Part shown: in pieces, positions 1-8,746 of the stretch | Numbering within the stretch: the stretch's first letter is position 1 | Layout of the letters: the number at the start of each line of letters is the position of its first letter | Source of the DNA: Parvimonas sp035282405 | GTDB taxonomy: Bacteria > Bacillota > Clostridia > Tissierellales > Peptoniphilaceae | Direction: 5' to 3' | Length of the DNA stretch: 64,000 nucleotides | Assembly: GCF_035282405.1 (NCBI RefSeq) | Contig: NZ_JAYKBP010000002.1 | Location: 248,001 to 312,000, forward strand | Notes under the pieces: generated by a model | Seen by the model: only the letters and a program-made list of their open reading frames with translations | Databases searched by the model: none | Told to the model about the DNA's origin: nothing | Made by a program: the position numbers and the translations under genes

Positions 1-2653
1 TAGCTCTTAAAAGTCTTTCTTCAGCACTTAACTCAGTTTCTCCCTTAGGTGATACTTTACCAACTAAGATATCTCCCGAATTAACTTCAGCACCGATTCT
101 TATAATACCATTTTCGTCCAAGTTTTTTCTCATATCTTCACCGATATTTATAACATCTCTTGTGATTTCTTCAGAACCTAATTTAATTTCTCTAGCTTCA
201 CATTCATGTTCTTCAATGTGTAGTGAAGTTAAAACGTCATCTATAACAAGTTGTTCATTTAACAACATCGCATCTTCATAGTTATAGCCTTCCCAGTTCA
301 TAAATGCCATTAAAATATTTTTACCTAATGCGATTTCTCCATTTTCAGTTGAAGGACCGTCGGCAATAATATCTCCGGCATTAATTCTGTCATTTTCACT
401 AACTATAGGTCTTTGATTGATTGTTGTTCCTTGGTTTGAACGTTTAAATTTAAGTAATCTATATTTATCAACTACATTATCTAAATCTCTTTTGATATGA
501 ATTTCATCACTATCAACTCTAGTAACAATTCCTGAATTTTTCGCAACAATAACAACACCACTATCTCTTGCTGCCTTATGTTCTATACCAGTTCCTACAA
601 TAGGAGCTTCAGTAACAAGTAGAGGCACCGCCTGTCTTTGCATGTTTGAACCCATCAATGCACGAGTAGCATCGTCGTTTTCAAGGAAAGGAATCATCGC
701 TGTACCAACTGATACAATTTGTTGTGGAGAAACGTCCATAAGTTGAATTGTATCTCTTGGATAAATATCATTTTCGCCATTAATACCACGACCACTTACT
801 CTTTCGTTTACAAAACGTCCATTTTCATCAAGTGGTTCATTGGCTTGAGCAATAATAACTTCATCTTCTTCATCGGCTGTTAAATAAACAATATCCTTTG
901 TAGCAATTCCGTTATTTACAACACGATATGGTGTTTCAATAAATCCATATTGATCAACTCTTGCATAAGTTGTAAGAGAAGTAATAAGACCAATGTTTGG
1001 ACCTTCTGGAGTTTCTATCGGACAAATTCTTCCGTAGTGACTTTCATGAACGTCTCTTACTTCGTATCCTGCTCTATCTCTACTAAGACCACCAGGTCCT
1101 AAAGCTGATAATCTTCTCTTATGAGTAAGTTCTGCAAGTGGATTGTTTTGATCCATGAATTGTGATAATTGTGAAGAACCGAAGAATTCTTTTAAAGATG
1201 CAACAAGAGGTCTTATATTAATAAGTCCTTGTGGCGTAGCAAGATCTGGATCTTGAGTTGACATTCTTTCTCTAACAACTCTTTCCATTCTTGATAAACC
1301 AATTCTAAATTGATTTTGTAAAAGTTCTCCAACGGCTCTAACTCTTCTATTTCCTAAATGGTCAATGTCATCACAAATTCCAAGACCATAGAATAAGTTA
1401 AATTCATAACTTACAGTAGCTTCAATATCATCACGAATAATATGAGTAGGAGAAAGCTCTTTAACCCTATTTCTTACAGCTCTCTTAACTTGTGTTTCAT
1501 ATTCTTCGCCTTCATATTCTGATGCAGCTTCTAAAATTTCCATCATAACCGGATAGTAAATTTTTTCTGAAAGTCCGTTGCATGAAATATCAAATCCCAA
1601 TTCAAACGCACTAATATCAACAAAGTGGTTGCCAACAACGATAATCTCTTTGTCTTCAACTTTTACATGAACTCTCTTATATCCTGCATTTTCAATTTTT
1701 TCAGCAAGTTCTTCTGAAATATAATCTCCAACACTTGCGATTTTTTCCATTTCACCGAATTTATCAGTCTTGAAAATATCTTCAGCTAAAATTGTTCCTA
1801 TTAATCTATTTCTTAAAGCTAATTTCTTATTAAATTTATATCTACCAACTTTTGCAAGATCATATCTTCTTGGATCGAAAAGTAAATTATGTAATAAACT
1901 TTCCCCACTTTCAACAGTAGCAGGATCCCCCGGTTTTAATTTTCTATAAATTTCAAGAATAGCTTCTTGATAACTCTTTGTTATATCTTTTTCCAAAGTA
2001 GTATGAAGTTCTTTAATATCTCCGAAATTTTCAACCATTTCTTCATTTGTTTCATATAACAACGCCCTAATCATAGTTGTTATAGGCAATTTTCTTGTTC
2101 GGTCAATACGAACACTTACAACTCCGTTTGTGTCGGTATCATATTCTAACCAAGCACCTCTGTTCGGAATTACTGTTGAAGAAAATAACTTATTACCTGA
2201 CTTGTCAATTTCTTCTCCATAATATACACCCGGACTTCTAACAAGCTGACTTACGATAACTCTTTCAGCACCATTAATAATAAAAGTCCCATTGTCAGTC
2301 ATCAAAGGAATTTCTCCCATAAACACTTCTTGTTCTTTAACTTCACCAGTATTGTTGTTTGTTAAACGAACATCTACTTTTAGAAGTGTTGAATAGTTCA
2401 TATCCCTATCCTTACATTCTTGTTCTGAATACTTTGGAGCATTTTCTAAACGATAATTTAAAAATTCCAACTTCATCGCTTCGGAATAGTCCCTAATTGG
2501 ACTAATATCGTCAAAAACATCTCTAATTCCTTGCTTAATAAACCAATCATAACTATCAGTTTGAATGGCAATTAGGTTTGGAAGATCCAAAACATTTTGA
2601 ATTTTTGAATAACTAACCCTTTCTGTGATTCCATACTTTTCAGTATGTGTCAT
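1..2653 (-). CDS. rpoB: RNA polymerase beta subunit, 3' end outside window
   Basis: This encodes the beta subunit of DNA-dependent RNA polymerase. It begins at ATG 2651-2653 behind a strong AAAGGGGTGA ribosome site, and the frame stays open to base 1, giving 884 residues; the C-terminal part lies beyond the window. The rifampicin-binding region is readable around 1085-1185 (FFGSSQLSQFMD then NNPLAELTHKRRLSAL) and carries the usual rifampicin-sensitive D, H and S residues. The GPGGLSRDRAGYEVRDVH stretch follows. No rplL lies just upstream; instead there is a separate sigma-A-type promoter at 2728-2756, so rpoB heads its own transcript here. The assignment is secure. Confidence 0.98.
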   Translation of the reverse strand, partial: MTHTEKYGITERVSYSKIQNVLDLPNLIAIQTDSYDWFIKQGIRDVFDDISPIRDYSEAMKLEFLNYRLENAPKYSEQECKDRDMNYSTLLKVDVRLTNNNTGEVKEQEVFMGEIPLMTDNGTFIINGAERVIVSQLVRSPGVYYGEEIDKSGNKLFSSTVIPNRGAWLEYDTDTNGVVSVRIDRTRKLPITTMIRALLYETNEEMVENFGDIKELHTTLEKDITKSYQEAILEIYRKLKPGDPATVESGESLLHNLLFDPRRYDLAKVGRYKFNKKLALRNRLIGTILAEDIFKTDKFGEMEKIASVGDYISEELAEKIENAGYKRVHVKVEDKEIIVVGNHFVDISAFELGFDISCNGLSEKIYYPVMMEILEAASEYEGEEYETQVKRAVRNRVKELSPTHIIRDDIEATVSYEFNLFYGLGICDDIDHLGNRRVRAVGELLQNQFRIGLSRMERVVRERMSTQDPDLATPQGLINIRPLVASLKEFFGSSQLSQFMDQNNPLAELTHKRRLSALGPGGLSRDRAGYEVRDVHESHYGRICPIETPEGPNIGLITSLTTYARVDQYGFIETPYRVVNNGIATKDIVYLTADEEDEVIIAQANEPLDENGRFVNERVSGRGINGENDIYPRDTIQLMDVSPQQIVSVGTAMIPFLENDDATRALMGSNMQRQAVPLLVTEAPIVGTGIEHKAARDSGVVIVAKNSGIVTRVDSDEIHIKRDLDNVVDKYRLLKFKRSNQGTTINQRPIVSENDRINAGDIIADGPSTENGEIALGKNILMAFMNWEGYNYEDAMLLNEQLVIDDVLTSLHIEEHECEAREIKLGSEEITRDVINIGEDMRKNLDENGIIRIGAEVNSGDILVGKVSPKGETELSAEERLLRA

Positions 2654-2727
2654 AAAGCTTCACCCCTTTGAAAAATTAAAAAAAGATAAAAATACATATT
2701 ATCCCACTATTACATTATTATCTTTAA

Positions 2728-2756
2728 ATTCTAACAGATTTTTTATAAAATGTAAA
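2728..2756 (-). promoter_or_regulatory. rpoB promoter
   Basis: On the minus strand I read TTTACA, a 17-base spacer, then TAGAAT, about 75 bases before the rpoB start. This is a good match to a housekeeping sigma-factor promoter. Confidence 0.6.
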
Positions 2757-2857
2757 GTCTTTTTTTGGAATTTTTTTACTTTTTTACACAAAAATTTACC
2801 CTTGAACCTGATAATTTTAATTTCACATTATGAATACTTTAATTAAATACTATATTG

Positions 2858-2866
2858 TGGTATAAT
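2858..2866 (+). promoter_or_regulatory. extended -10 promoter for the 49-aa gene
   Basis: TGGTATAAT is a perfect extended -10 element (TG, one base, TATAAT) with no good -35 box. It lies 69 bases upstream of the start codon of the small plus-strand gene at 2936. Confidence 0.6.
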
Positions 2867-2935
2867 ACAGTTGTAAATATATTGTTTTGATAGTTCAATA
2901 AACTACTATTTAATATTAATCTAAAGGAGGCAATT

Positions 2936-3085
2936 ATGAGAAAAAAATGGATGAATTATTTAACAATCACTATAATAGTATTTTTAATTATATTTCATTT
3001 CAAAGAGCTTTCCACTATAACATTTGTCTGCTTTGGAATAGTATTAGCCTCTCATTTATACGATCTATTTAAAGATAAATTTTAA
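2936..3085 (+). CDS. small membrane peptide, 49 aa
   Basis: This short gene has a strong AAAGGAGG site five bases before ATG 2936, an extended -10 promoter upstream and a terminator hairpin just after the stop. The product starts MRKKWMNYL, continues with a hydrophobic stretch (TITIIVFLIIF) and a second hydrophobic patch (TFVCFGIVLAS), and ends charged (LFKDKF). That pattern suggests one long or two short membrane spans with a basic N-terminus. I recognise no family. It is one of only two plus-strand genes I can support in the window, and it faces two tiny minus-strand membrane genes (3142-3596), with which it shares a terminator. Confidence 0.7.
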   Translation: MRKKWMNYLTITIIVFLIIFHFKELSTITFVCFGIVLASHLYDLFKDKF

Positions 3086-3103
3086 TTTAATTTCAGAATC
3101 AAA

Positions 3104-3131
3104 AAAGGAAGTAATTTTTATCACTTCCTTT
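3104..3131. terminator. bidirectional terminator
   Basis: AAAGGAAGT (3104-3112) pairs with ACTTCCTTT (3123-3131), with an A-run on the left and a T-rich stretch on the right. It lies between the convergent small genes ending at 3085 (plus) and 3142 (minus), so it can end both transcripts. Confidence 0.7.
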
Positions 3132-3141
3132 AAATAATTTT

Positions 3142-3318
3142 TTATTTCTTTTCTAACTTTGACTCCAGTTCTTTTATTGTATTATTTAATTCATCCATTT
3201 TAGATATCATTTTTTTATTATTTTTCTTAATTGTTCTCTCTACACTGTAAATTGAAAATACTATCACAGTACATTGTATAGATAATAATGTAATCTGTAA
3301 TCCATCTAAATTACTCAT
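3142..3318 (-). CDS. small membrane/coiled-coil protein, 58 aa (copy A)
   Basis: ATG 3316-3318 follows AGGAGGGTTT. The 58-residue product has a hydrophobic N-terminal half (LQITLLSIQCTVIVFSIYS), then a basic patch (VERTIKKNNKK) and a heptad-like helix rich in Lys, Glu and Leu ending LESKLEKK. It is a clear paralog of the next gene (3417-3596): both contain the S-[IV]-Q-C block and then IVFSIYSVE, a basic IKK patch, and a K[MI]DELN helix. The architecture resembles small UviB/BhlA-type holin-like proteins, but I see no sequence signature that proves it. I infer a single-span membrane protein with a cytoplasmic coiled coil. Confidence 0.75.
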   Translation of the reverse strand: MSNLDGLQITLLSIQCTVIVFSIYSVERTIKKNNKKMISKMDELNNTIKELESKLEKK

Positions 3319-3416
3319 ATTAAACCCTCCTATTAAGCCAATAATCTTTAAAATTCATATTTGATTTCATATTCTATAAATAAGTTTTAAAATAAATATA
3401 AATCAGAAAACGATTT

Positions 3417-3596
3417 CTAACTAACATTATTTTTTTGAAATTCTAATTCCAAGATATTTTTATTTAATTCATCTATTTTAGACAACATTTCTTCTTTGCT
3501 TTTCTTAATTGCTTTTTCCACACTATAAATAGAAAATACAATTGCACAACATTGCACTGATATTAACCCCAATATTATTATTACTGAATCGGACAT
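3417..3596 (-). CDS. small membrane/coiled-coil protein, 59 aa (copy B)
   Basis: ATG 3594-3596 is preceded by GGAGGTGTTT and a near-consensus promoter at 3677-3705. The 59 residues begin MSDSVIIILGLISVQCCAIVF, one membrane span, followed by SIYSVEKAIKKSKEEM and a short coiled coil (LSKIDELNKNILELE). It is the tandem paralog of 3142-3318, and the order of membrane span, basic patch and coiled coil is the same. The 98 bases between the two genes contain the second gene's ribosome site but no strong promoter, so they may be co-transcribed from 3677-3705. The function is unknown; a holin-like or stress-peptide role is speculation. Confidence 0.75.
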   Translation of the reverse strand: MSDSVIIILGLISVQCCAIVFSIYSVEKAIKKSKEEMLSKIDELNKNILELEFQKNNVS

Positions 3597-3636
3597 ATAA
3601 ACACCTCCACATACTATATTTATATAATTAGATTAA

Positions 3637-3669
3637 TAAGAGTATAAATAAACCATCGCTCTACTCTTA
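3637..3669 (-). promoter_or_regulatory. inverted repeat in 5' leader of small-protein gene
   Basis: TAAGAGTA (3637-3644) and TACTCTTA (3662-3669) are perfect 8-base arms. The hairpin would start at or next to the transcription start predicted from the promoter at 3677-3705, so the leader of the 59-aa gene begins with a stem-loop that could stabilise the RNA or control translation. Confidence 0.45.
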
Positions 3670-3676
3670 CAACTTA

Positions 3677-3705
3677 ATTGTATACTTGTAAATGAAAATT
3701 GTCAA
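3677..3705 (-). promoter_or_regulatory. promoter for small membrane-protein pair
   Basis: On the minus strand TTGACA, 17 bases, TACAAT: consensus -35 and one mismatch in the -10. It lies about 80 bases upstream of the 59-aa gene. Confidence 0.75.
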
Positions 3706-3735
3706 TACTGATTACTGTGTTTTGAAAAAATATTT

Positions 3736-4261
3736 TTATAATTTTTTCCTAAATTCATATGCTGAATATTTTATATCAGTTCCTGATTTAATAAATTCAG
3801 TTTCTTTAAAAATTTCAAATCCATTCTTAAAACAAATCTTCAAAGATGAAATATTATCTTTTGCAATTAATGTGTTTATAATTTCTGCATTATGTAATTT
3901 TAAAAATTTACACAAACCATTAACGAGTTCCGCCCCATATCCTTTATTCCATTCGGTTCGCTTTATCGAATATCCAATACCCCATATTCTCTTACTCTTT
4001 TCAACTTCAAAAGCACAAGCTGTTCCAATTATTTCATCATTTTCTTTTTTAAAAACAGAAAAATAGAAATCGTCAGTCCATTTTTCTGAATTTTCCAACT
4101 CATCTTTCAATATATCTCTAAGTTCATCTCCATTTTTGTAAAATGGATTACATATATTTCCCGGATATTTCATTTCCCCATTCTTTTGCTGCGTAGTCAC
4201 AATCAGAAAACCTCATATCCGCTATATTCAATCTTTCTGTATAAAATCTAATATTCCTCAT
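3736..4261 (-). pseudogene. GNAT acetyltransferase, frameshifted near 4150
   Basis: A RimJ/RimL-type N-acetyltransferase split between two frames. The N-terminal frame begins at ATG 4261 behind AGGTGATGTT and reads 37 codons (MRNIRFYTERLNIAD... ending NEISGKYM) before a TAA. Removing the single T opposite base 4150 joins ...GKYM directly to NPFYKNGDELRD in the downstream frame, which runs to 3736 and contains the GNAT core (DEIIGTACAFEV, IGYSIKRTEWNKGYG, NISSLKICFKNGF). The repaired length, 174 residues, is normal for the family. The downstream frame alone could start at GTG 4200 but would lack the first beta strand and has no ribosome site. It may be a real pseudogene or a sequencing error. 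Confidence 0.75.
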
Positions 4262-4269
4262 AACATCAC

Positions 4270-4590
4270 CTAAAATATGTATTTATATAAATAATATAAA
4301 ATCAATACTTTCACGACAAAAAACAGTGGTACTAAAATCCTAAATTTCAGCTTTTTAGTTTTATGTCTAAATATTTGCATGGATAGAAAAGCTCCGATAG
4401 AGCCGAACAAAAAAGCTGATAATAATAAATTATTCTCTGAAATTCTATTCTTGCCTTTTATAGCTTTTCTTTTATCAATATAAAATATTGTAAAAGATAT
4501 TAAATTCATTATAAAAATTATAGAAATCAATAATTTATAGTTGTTTAACAAACTGCCCAAAAGCAAATATAAGATGAAAAAAATTCTCAT
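4270..4590 (-). CDS. DUF1294 family membrane protein
   Basis: A 106-residue protein starting at ATG 4588-4590 after AGGAGGGTAT; a start nine codons earlier has no ribosome site. It has an N-terminal hydrophobic segment, the typical DUF1294 core YIDKRKAIKGKNRISENNLL, then SIGAFLSMQIFRHKTKKLKFR and a final span. The conserved D-K and R-H-K-T-K motifs are intact. The family is a small integral membrane protein of unknown function. The gene lies immediately downstream of the suf terminator (4611-4634), so it depends on read-through or a promoter I cannot see. Confidence 0.85.
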   Translation of the reverse strand: MRIFFILYLLLGSLLNNYKLLISIIFIMNLISFTIFYIDKRKAIKGKNRISENNLLLSAFLFGSIGAFLSMQIFRHKTKKLKFRILVPLFFVVKVLILYYLYKYIF

Positions 4591-4610
4591 ATACCCTCCT
4601 AAACAAAAAA

Positions 4611-4634
4611 GTCGCAACTCAAAAGAGCTACGAC
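4611..4634 (-). terminator. suf operon terminator
   Basis: Read on the minus strand, GTCGTAGCTC, TTTT, GAGTTGCGAC is followed by TTTTTT. The strong 10-base stem starts six bases after the sufU stop and ends the suf operon. Confidence 0.85.
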
Positions 4635-4639
4635 CTTAT

Positions 4640-5065
4640 TTAATTAGCTTCGATTATATTTTTTAATGTATGCCAAGCAAGAACTGCACATTTAACTCTT
4701 GCAGGCATTGTAGAAATATTTTGAAGAGCTATAGCATCCTTAAGTTTTTTAAGCTCATCTCCCTCAAGCCCTTCTGTAATCATTGCCAAAAATGTTTCAC
4801 AAAGTTCTTTTGCTTCATCTAAAGTTTTTCCCTTTATTAAATCAATCATAAGTGATGTTGAAGCTTGAGAAATAGCACAACCTACACCAACATAAGAGGC
4901 ATCTTTGATAATACCGTCTTCAATATCCAATTGTAATGTAATTTCATCTCCACAACTTGGATTATGACCTTTTTCTTCGTGTGTCGGATGATTTAAGTAT
5001 CTTTTGTTTTTTGTATTTCTACTTTCTTCTGTTATTATCTCAGTATAAATTTCTCTAATGTCCAA
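4640..5065 (-). CDS. sufU: SufU, zinc-dependent sulfur relay protein
   Basis: SufU accepts sulfur from the cysteine desulfurase SufS during iron-sulfur cluster assembly in Gram-positive bacteria. The 141-residue product has the family's zinc ligands C38, D40 (PSCGDEI), C63 (GVGCAISQAS) and C126 (ARVKCAVLAW), all at the expected spacing. The insert that separates SufU from IscU is present around residues 80-110. It overlaps sufS by 11 bases and is the last gene of sufCBDSU, followed at once by a strong terminator. Confidence 0.95.
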   Translation of the reverse strand: MDIREIYTEIITEESRNTKNKRYLNHPTHEEKGHNPSCGDEITLQLDIEDGIIKDASYVGVGCAISQASTSLMIDLIKGKTLDEAKELCETFLAMITEGLEGDELKKLKDAIALQNISTMPARVKCAVLAWHTLKNIIEAN

Positions 5066-6284
5066 GATGTAATATTCTCCTTACTTCTTTTAGTTTTTCA
5101 ATGAAATATTCTACTTCTTCTTTAGTGTTATAGAAAGAAAAACTTACTCTACAAGTTGCATTTTCTTTTAAATATCTATGCAAAGGCTCTGCACAATGAT
5201 GTCCACTTCTTATTGCAATTCCAAAGCTATCAAGTATTGAAGATACATCATGTGGATGTACTTCTTTTACATTAAAAGCTATTACAGGACATCTATTTTC
5301 GTCCTCCGTAGTATAAGTCTTTACGAAATCTAACTTTTTCATTTCTTCAAAAGCAAAATTCATAAGTTCTCTTTCCAATTTTTCTATATAATCAAATCCC
5401 AATTCTTCAAGATAGTCAATAGCGGCTCCAAGAGAAGCAACAGCTCCTACATTTTGTGTCCCTGCTTCAAAACGTCCTGCAGGTAAAAGATATGTTGAAT
5501 AATCTTCATATACATATTCAATCATATCTCCTCCATAAAGGAATGGATCCATTTCTTTTAGAAGTTCAAACTTTCCATAAAGCACGCCTACACCCATTGC
5601 ACTTAACATTTTATGTCCTGAAAAAACTAAGAAATCAATATCTAAATCTTGAACATCCAATTTTTTATGTGCAACAATTTGTGATGCATCAACTAAAACT
5701 TTTGCCCCATTTTTATGTGCAATTTCAATAATCTTTTTGATGTCAGGCATTGTTGCTACCACATTTGATGCAGCAGTTATACAAACTAATTTTACCTTTT
5801 CAGAAATTTTTTCTTCAAAAGATTTCATATCCAATTGAAAATTATCATCAAGATAAATATACTTAAGTTTAGCACCTGTCTTTTCTTTTAAAAATTGCCA
5901 AGTACATAAATTACTATGATGTTCCATAATACTAAGTATTATTTCATCATCTTTTTTCAATTTATTAAGATGACAATGAGCGACTAAGTTAAGTGCCTCA
6001 CTTGCATTTTTTGTAAAAATTATTTCAGTAGTTCTCTTTGCATTAAGAAAATTTTTAACTTTCTTTCTTGTTCCCTCATAAATATCAGTCGCAGACATAC
6101 TAAGGTAATGACTACCTCTATGTGGACTTCCATTTTGATAAGAATAATAATTTGTTATAGTTTCAATAACAGCTTGTGGCTTTTGGCTTGTAGCTGCATT
6201 GTCTAAATATATAACTTTTTTACCAACTTTTTCTTCATTCAAATATGGAAAATCTTTTCTAATATCAAGAATAGTTTTAGTCAT
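5055..6284 (-). CDS. sufS: cysteine desulfurase SufS
   Basis: A PLP enzyme (409 aa) that removes sulfur from cysteine for cluster assembly and passes it to SufU. The PLP lysine is K225 in FSGHKMLSAMG, the cofactor aspartate is D199 (VDASQ), and the persulfide cysteine is C364 in RSGHHCAEPLHRY. That RSGHHCAEP context and the length mark the SufS/group II type. The start has GGAGGTATAAT just upstream. It follows sufD with no gap of consequence and overlaps sufU. Confidence 0.96.
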   Translation of the reverse strand: MTKTILDIRKDFPYLNEEKVGKKVIYLDNAATSQKPQAVIETITNYYSYQNGSPHRGSHYLSMSATDIYEGTRKKVKNFLNAKRTTEIIFTKNASEALNLVAHCHLNKLKKDDEIILSIMEHHSNLCTWQFLKEKTGAKLKYIYLDDNFQLDMKSFEEKISEKVKLVCITAASNVVATMPDIKKIIEIAHKNGAKVLVDASQIVAHKKLDVQDLDIDFLVFSGHKMLSAMGVGVLYGKFELLKEMDPFLYGGDMIEYVYEDYSTYLLPAGRFEAGTQNVGAVASLGAAIDYLEELGFDYIEKLERELMNFAFEEMKKLDFVKTYTTEDENRCPVIAFNVKEVHPHDVSSILDSFGIAIRSGHHCAEPLHRYLKENATCRVSFSFYNTKEEVEYFIEKLKEVRRILHLGH

Positions 6285-6285
6285 A

Positions 6286-7317
6286 TTATACCTCCGAAAG
6301 TTTTTTGGATAAAGTTGTATAAACTCTCTTTCTTATTTCTTCATTTTCTATCAGATCAATAGTTTCAGCAAATTTTGATTCTAATATCAATCTCTTTGCT
6401 TCAGATTCGCTAAAACCACGACTCATAATGTAGAACAATATATTATCATCAATTTCCCCTGCACTTGCTGCATGAAGTCCTTCAACATCATCTTCAGTAC
6501 AAAGCAAAATTGGAACTGCAACATTTTTTATATCATCTGAAAGCAATGTTACATATTCTTGCTCAGATCCTTTTGAAGTAGATGACCCACGTTTAAAGTC
6601 GATGGTAACTTTACAAGTCTTTTGAGCTCTATCAGCTAATGCTCCCTTAATTGCCAAATCATAATTTGTAGCACGTCCTCTTTGAATTGCCACATAGTTA
6701 TAATCTAGTTTTTGTTCGTTTTTACCGAAATAAATAGAATTTACATTAACATTTGAATTATTGTCAACAAGATCACCAATATAGGATAGATAATTTTCTT
6801 TTCCTCCTAAATCAACTTGAACAAATTCAACATTCGCATTTTCTTTAACTTTGTAATAAACACTTTGAATACTCAAAATATCTAAAGAAAATCTTTGAGA
6901 AATGTAAATTTTAACATCACTATTTTTTTCAGCTTCAACTTCTATGATAGAATGTCTAAAACCTTTAATATTTTCTTTTGAAAAATAATCCAAAGTTAAA
7001 TTTAAAGTTGAATTTTCTTCGGCTCTTATTTTTATAATATCAATTAATTGATTATTTTCGTCGTTTAACTCTAATGAAACCACTTGATTTAAAGAATTAT
7101 CTTCTGTTGAAATAAAATCCAATTCAAGATTTGTAAATTTTTTTAATTTTTCAGTTAATTCATTTGAAAATGAAAATTTTTCATAAGAAAAATCAAGATT
7201 TTTGTTTTCACCCTTAATTAAAGAATATTCTTTTGAATTTAGATTAGGCAATAGCACTTCTGTATTATTAACTCTTGTTGCATTCCAAGTGTTACTTGGT
7301 ATAAAATTTCCTCTCAT
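6286..7317 (-). CDS. sufD: SufD, scaffold complex subunit
   Basis: A 343-residue SufB/SufD-family protein, the shorter partner in the SufBC2D scaffold where Fe-S clusters are built. The C-terminal core shows the family pattern: VTIDFKRGSSTSKGSEQEYV, then CTEDDVEGLHAASAGEID, ILFYIMSRGFSESEA. The N-terminal 150 residues are variable, as is usual for SufD. AGGGGGTGTC lies upstream of the ATG. It sits between sufB and sufS in the operon. Confidence 0.92.
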   Translation of the reverse strand: MRGNFIPSNTWNATRVNNTEVLLPNLNSKEYSLIKGENKNLDFSYEKFSFSNELTEKLKKFTNLELDFISTEDNSLNQVVSLELNDENNQLIDIIKIRAEENSTLNLTLDYFSKENIKGFRHSIIEVEAEKNSDVKIYISQRFSLDILSIQSVYYKVKENANVEFVQVDLGGKENYLSYIGDLVDNNSNVNVNSIYFGKNEQKLDYNYVAIQRGRATNYDLAIKGALADRAQKTCKVTIDFKRGSSTSKGSEQEYVTLLSDDIKNVAVPILLCTEDDVEGLHAASAGEIDDNILFYIMSRGFSESEAKRLILESKFAETIDLIENEEIRKRVYTTLSKKLSEV

Positions 7318-7328
7318 ACAGACACCCC

Positions 7329-8744
7329 CTAACCAATAGTTCCTTCAAGTTCAAGATTAATCAGTGCATTCATTTCAACAGCATATTCTAAAGGCAATTC
7401 CTTTGCTATCGGTTCAGCAAAACCTCTTACAATCATAGCTTTTGCTTCTTCTTCAGGAATGCCACGAGTCATAAGGTAGAAAATTACATCATCATTAATC
7501 CTACCTATTTTTGCTTCATGTCCTAAATCAATGTCTGATGTTTGAATATCTATAACAGGAATTGTATCTGATTGAGATTCTTGATCCAACATTAAGGATT
7601 CACAAGTTACAGTTGATTTACAACCATGACAATTAGGTTTTACACTTACAAGTCCTCTGTAAATTGCAACTCCATTACCCTTAGATATGGATTTTGAATT
7701 TATTGATGAGCTTGTTCTTGGAGCTGCATGAATTACTTTTGCTCCAGTATCTAAGTACTGATCATTCCCTGCAAAAGTGATTCCTGTAAATTCACTCTTT
7801 GCTCCTTCTCCTCTCAATACACTCATCGGATATAACAAACTTACCTTTGAACCAAAAGATCCTGAAACCCATTCAATAGTTCCATTTTCATCAACCATAG
7901 CTCTTTTTGTATTTAAGTTATACATATTTCTTGACCAGTTTTCTATTGTAGAATATCTTAAGGTTGCATTTTTCTTTACGAAAAGTTCAACCGCTCCTGC
8001 ATGAACATTTAAAACATTGTATTTTGGAGCTGAACAGCCCTCAATAAAATGGCAATAAGCTCCCTCTTCAATAATAATTAAAGTATGTTCAAATTGCCCT
8101 GCACCCGGTGCATTAAGTCTGAAATATGATTGTAGTGGAATGCTTACATTGACTCCCTTTGGAACATAAACAAAAGAACCACCACTCCAAACTGCATAAT
8201 GTAATGCAGCATATCTATGATCTTCAGGTTTTATACAAGTCATAAAATATTCTTTTATTATATCAGGATATTCTCTTACAGCAGTTTCAAAATCAGTGTA
8301 AATTACACCTTGATTTTTCATTTTTTCAGTCAAATTGTGATAAACAACTTCACTGTCGTATTGAGCTCCAACTCCTGAAAGTGCACTTTTATATTCTGCT
8401 TCTGGGATTCCAAGCGCATCAAATGTTCCCTTAATATCCTCAGGTAACTCATTCCAATCTTCACTCATCTTTGCATCTGGACGAATGTAAGTTGTAATCT
8501 CATTTATATCAACAGGAGATAAATCGGGTCCCCAGTTTGGATTTTTAGAATTTTCAAAAACTTCCAATGCTTTAAGTCTTAATTCCAACATCCAGTCAGG
8601 TTCATTTTTCTCCTTAGAAATTTGCATAACAATATCACGAGTTAAGCCTTTTTCAGTTTTTGAAAAATACCTTACTTCGTTTTTTATATCATAGACACCT
8701 CTGTCCATTTCTTCTACTTGTGTTTTTTTTCTTTCTGATGTCAT
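7329..8744 (-). CDS. sufB: SufB, Fe-S cluster scaffold
   Basis: A 471-residue scaffold subunit on which nascent Fe-S clusters form with SufC and SufD. Hallmarks are WSGGSFVYVPKGV, EEGAYCHFIEGCSAPKYN, the core KPNCHGCKSTVTCESL and GHEAKIGRINDDVIFYLMTRG near the C-terminus. Length and order are typical. It lies two bases downstream of sufC and upstream of sufD, so the complex genes are translated together. Confidence 0.97.
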   Translation of the reverse strand: MTSERKKTQVEEMDRGVYDIKNEVRYFSKTEKGLTRDIVMQISKEKNEPDWMLELRLKALEVFENSKNPNWGPDLSPVDINEITTYIRPDAKMSEDWNELPEDIKGTFDALGIPEAEYKSALSGVGAQYDSEVVYHNLTEKMKNQGVIYTDFETAVREYPDIIKEYFMTCIKPEDHRYAALHYAVWSGGSFVYVPKGVNVSIPLQSYFRLNAPGAGQFEHTLIIIEEGAYCHFIEGCSAPKYNVLNVHAGAVELFVKKNATLRYSTIENWSRNMYNLNTKRAMVDENGTIEWVSGSFGSKVSLLYPMSVLRGEGAKSEFTGITFAGNDQYLDTGAKVIHAAPRTSSSINSKSISKGNGVAIYRGLVSVKPNCHGCKSTVTCESLMLDQESQSDTIPVIDIQTSDIDLGHEAKIGRINDDVIFYLMTRGIPEEEAKAMIVRGFAEPIAKELPLEYAVEMNALINLELEGTIG

Positions 8745-8746
8745 AA

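Noticed and set aside
2625..2846. Plus-strand 73-codon frame over the rpoB start and promoter
   Set aside because: It covers the antisense of the rpoB start and its promoter, has no ribosome site and a low-complexity Phe/Leu/Asn composition.
3692..4066. Plus-strand 124-codon frame
   Set aside because: It is antisense to the GNAT core motifs, which are clear on the minus strand, and has no ribosome site.
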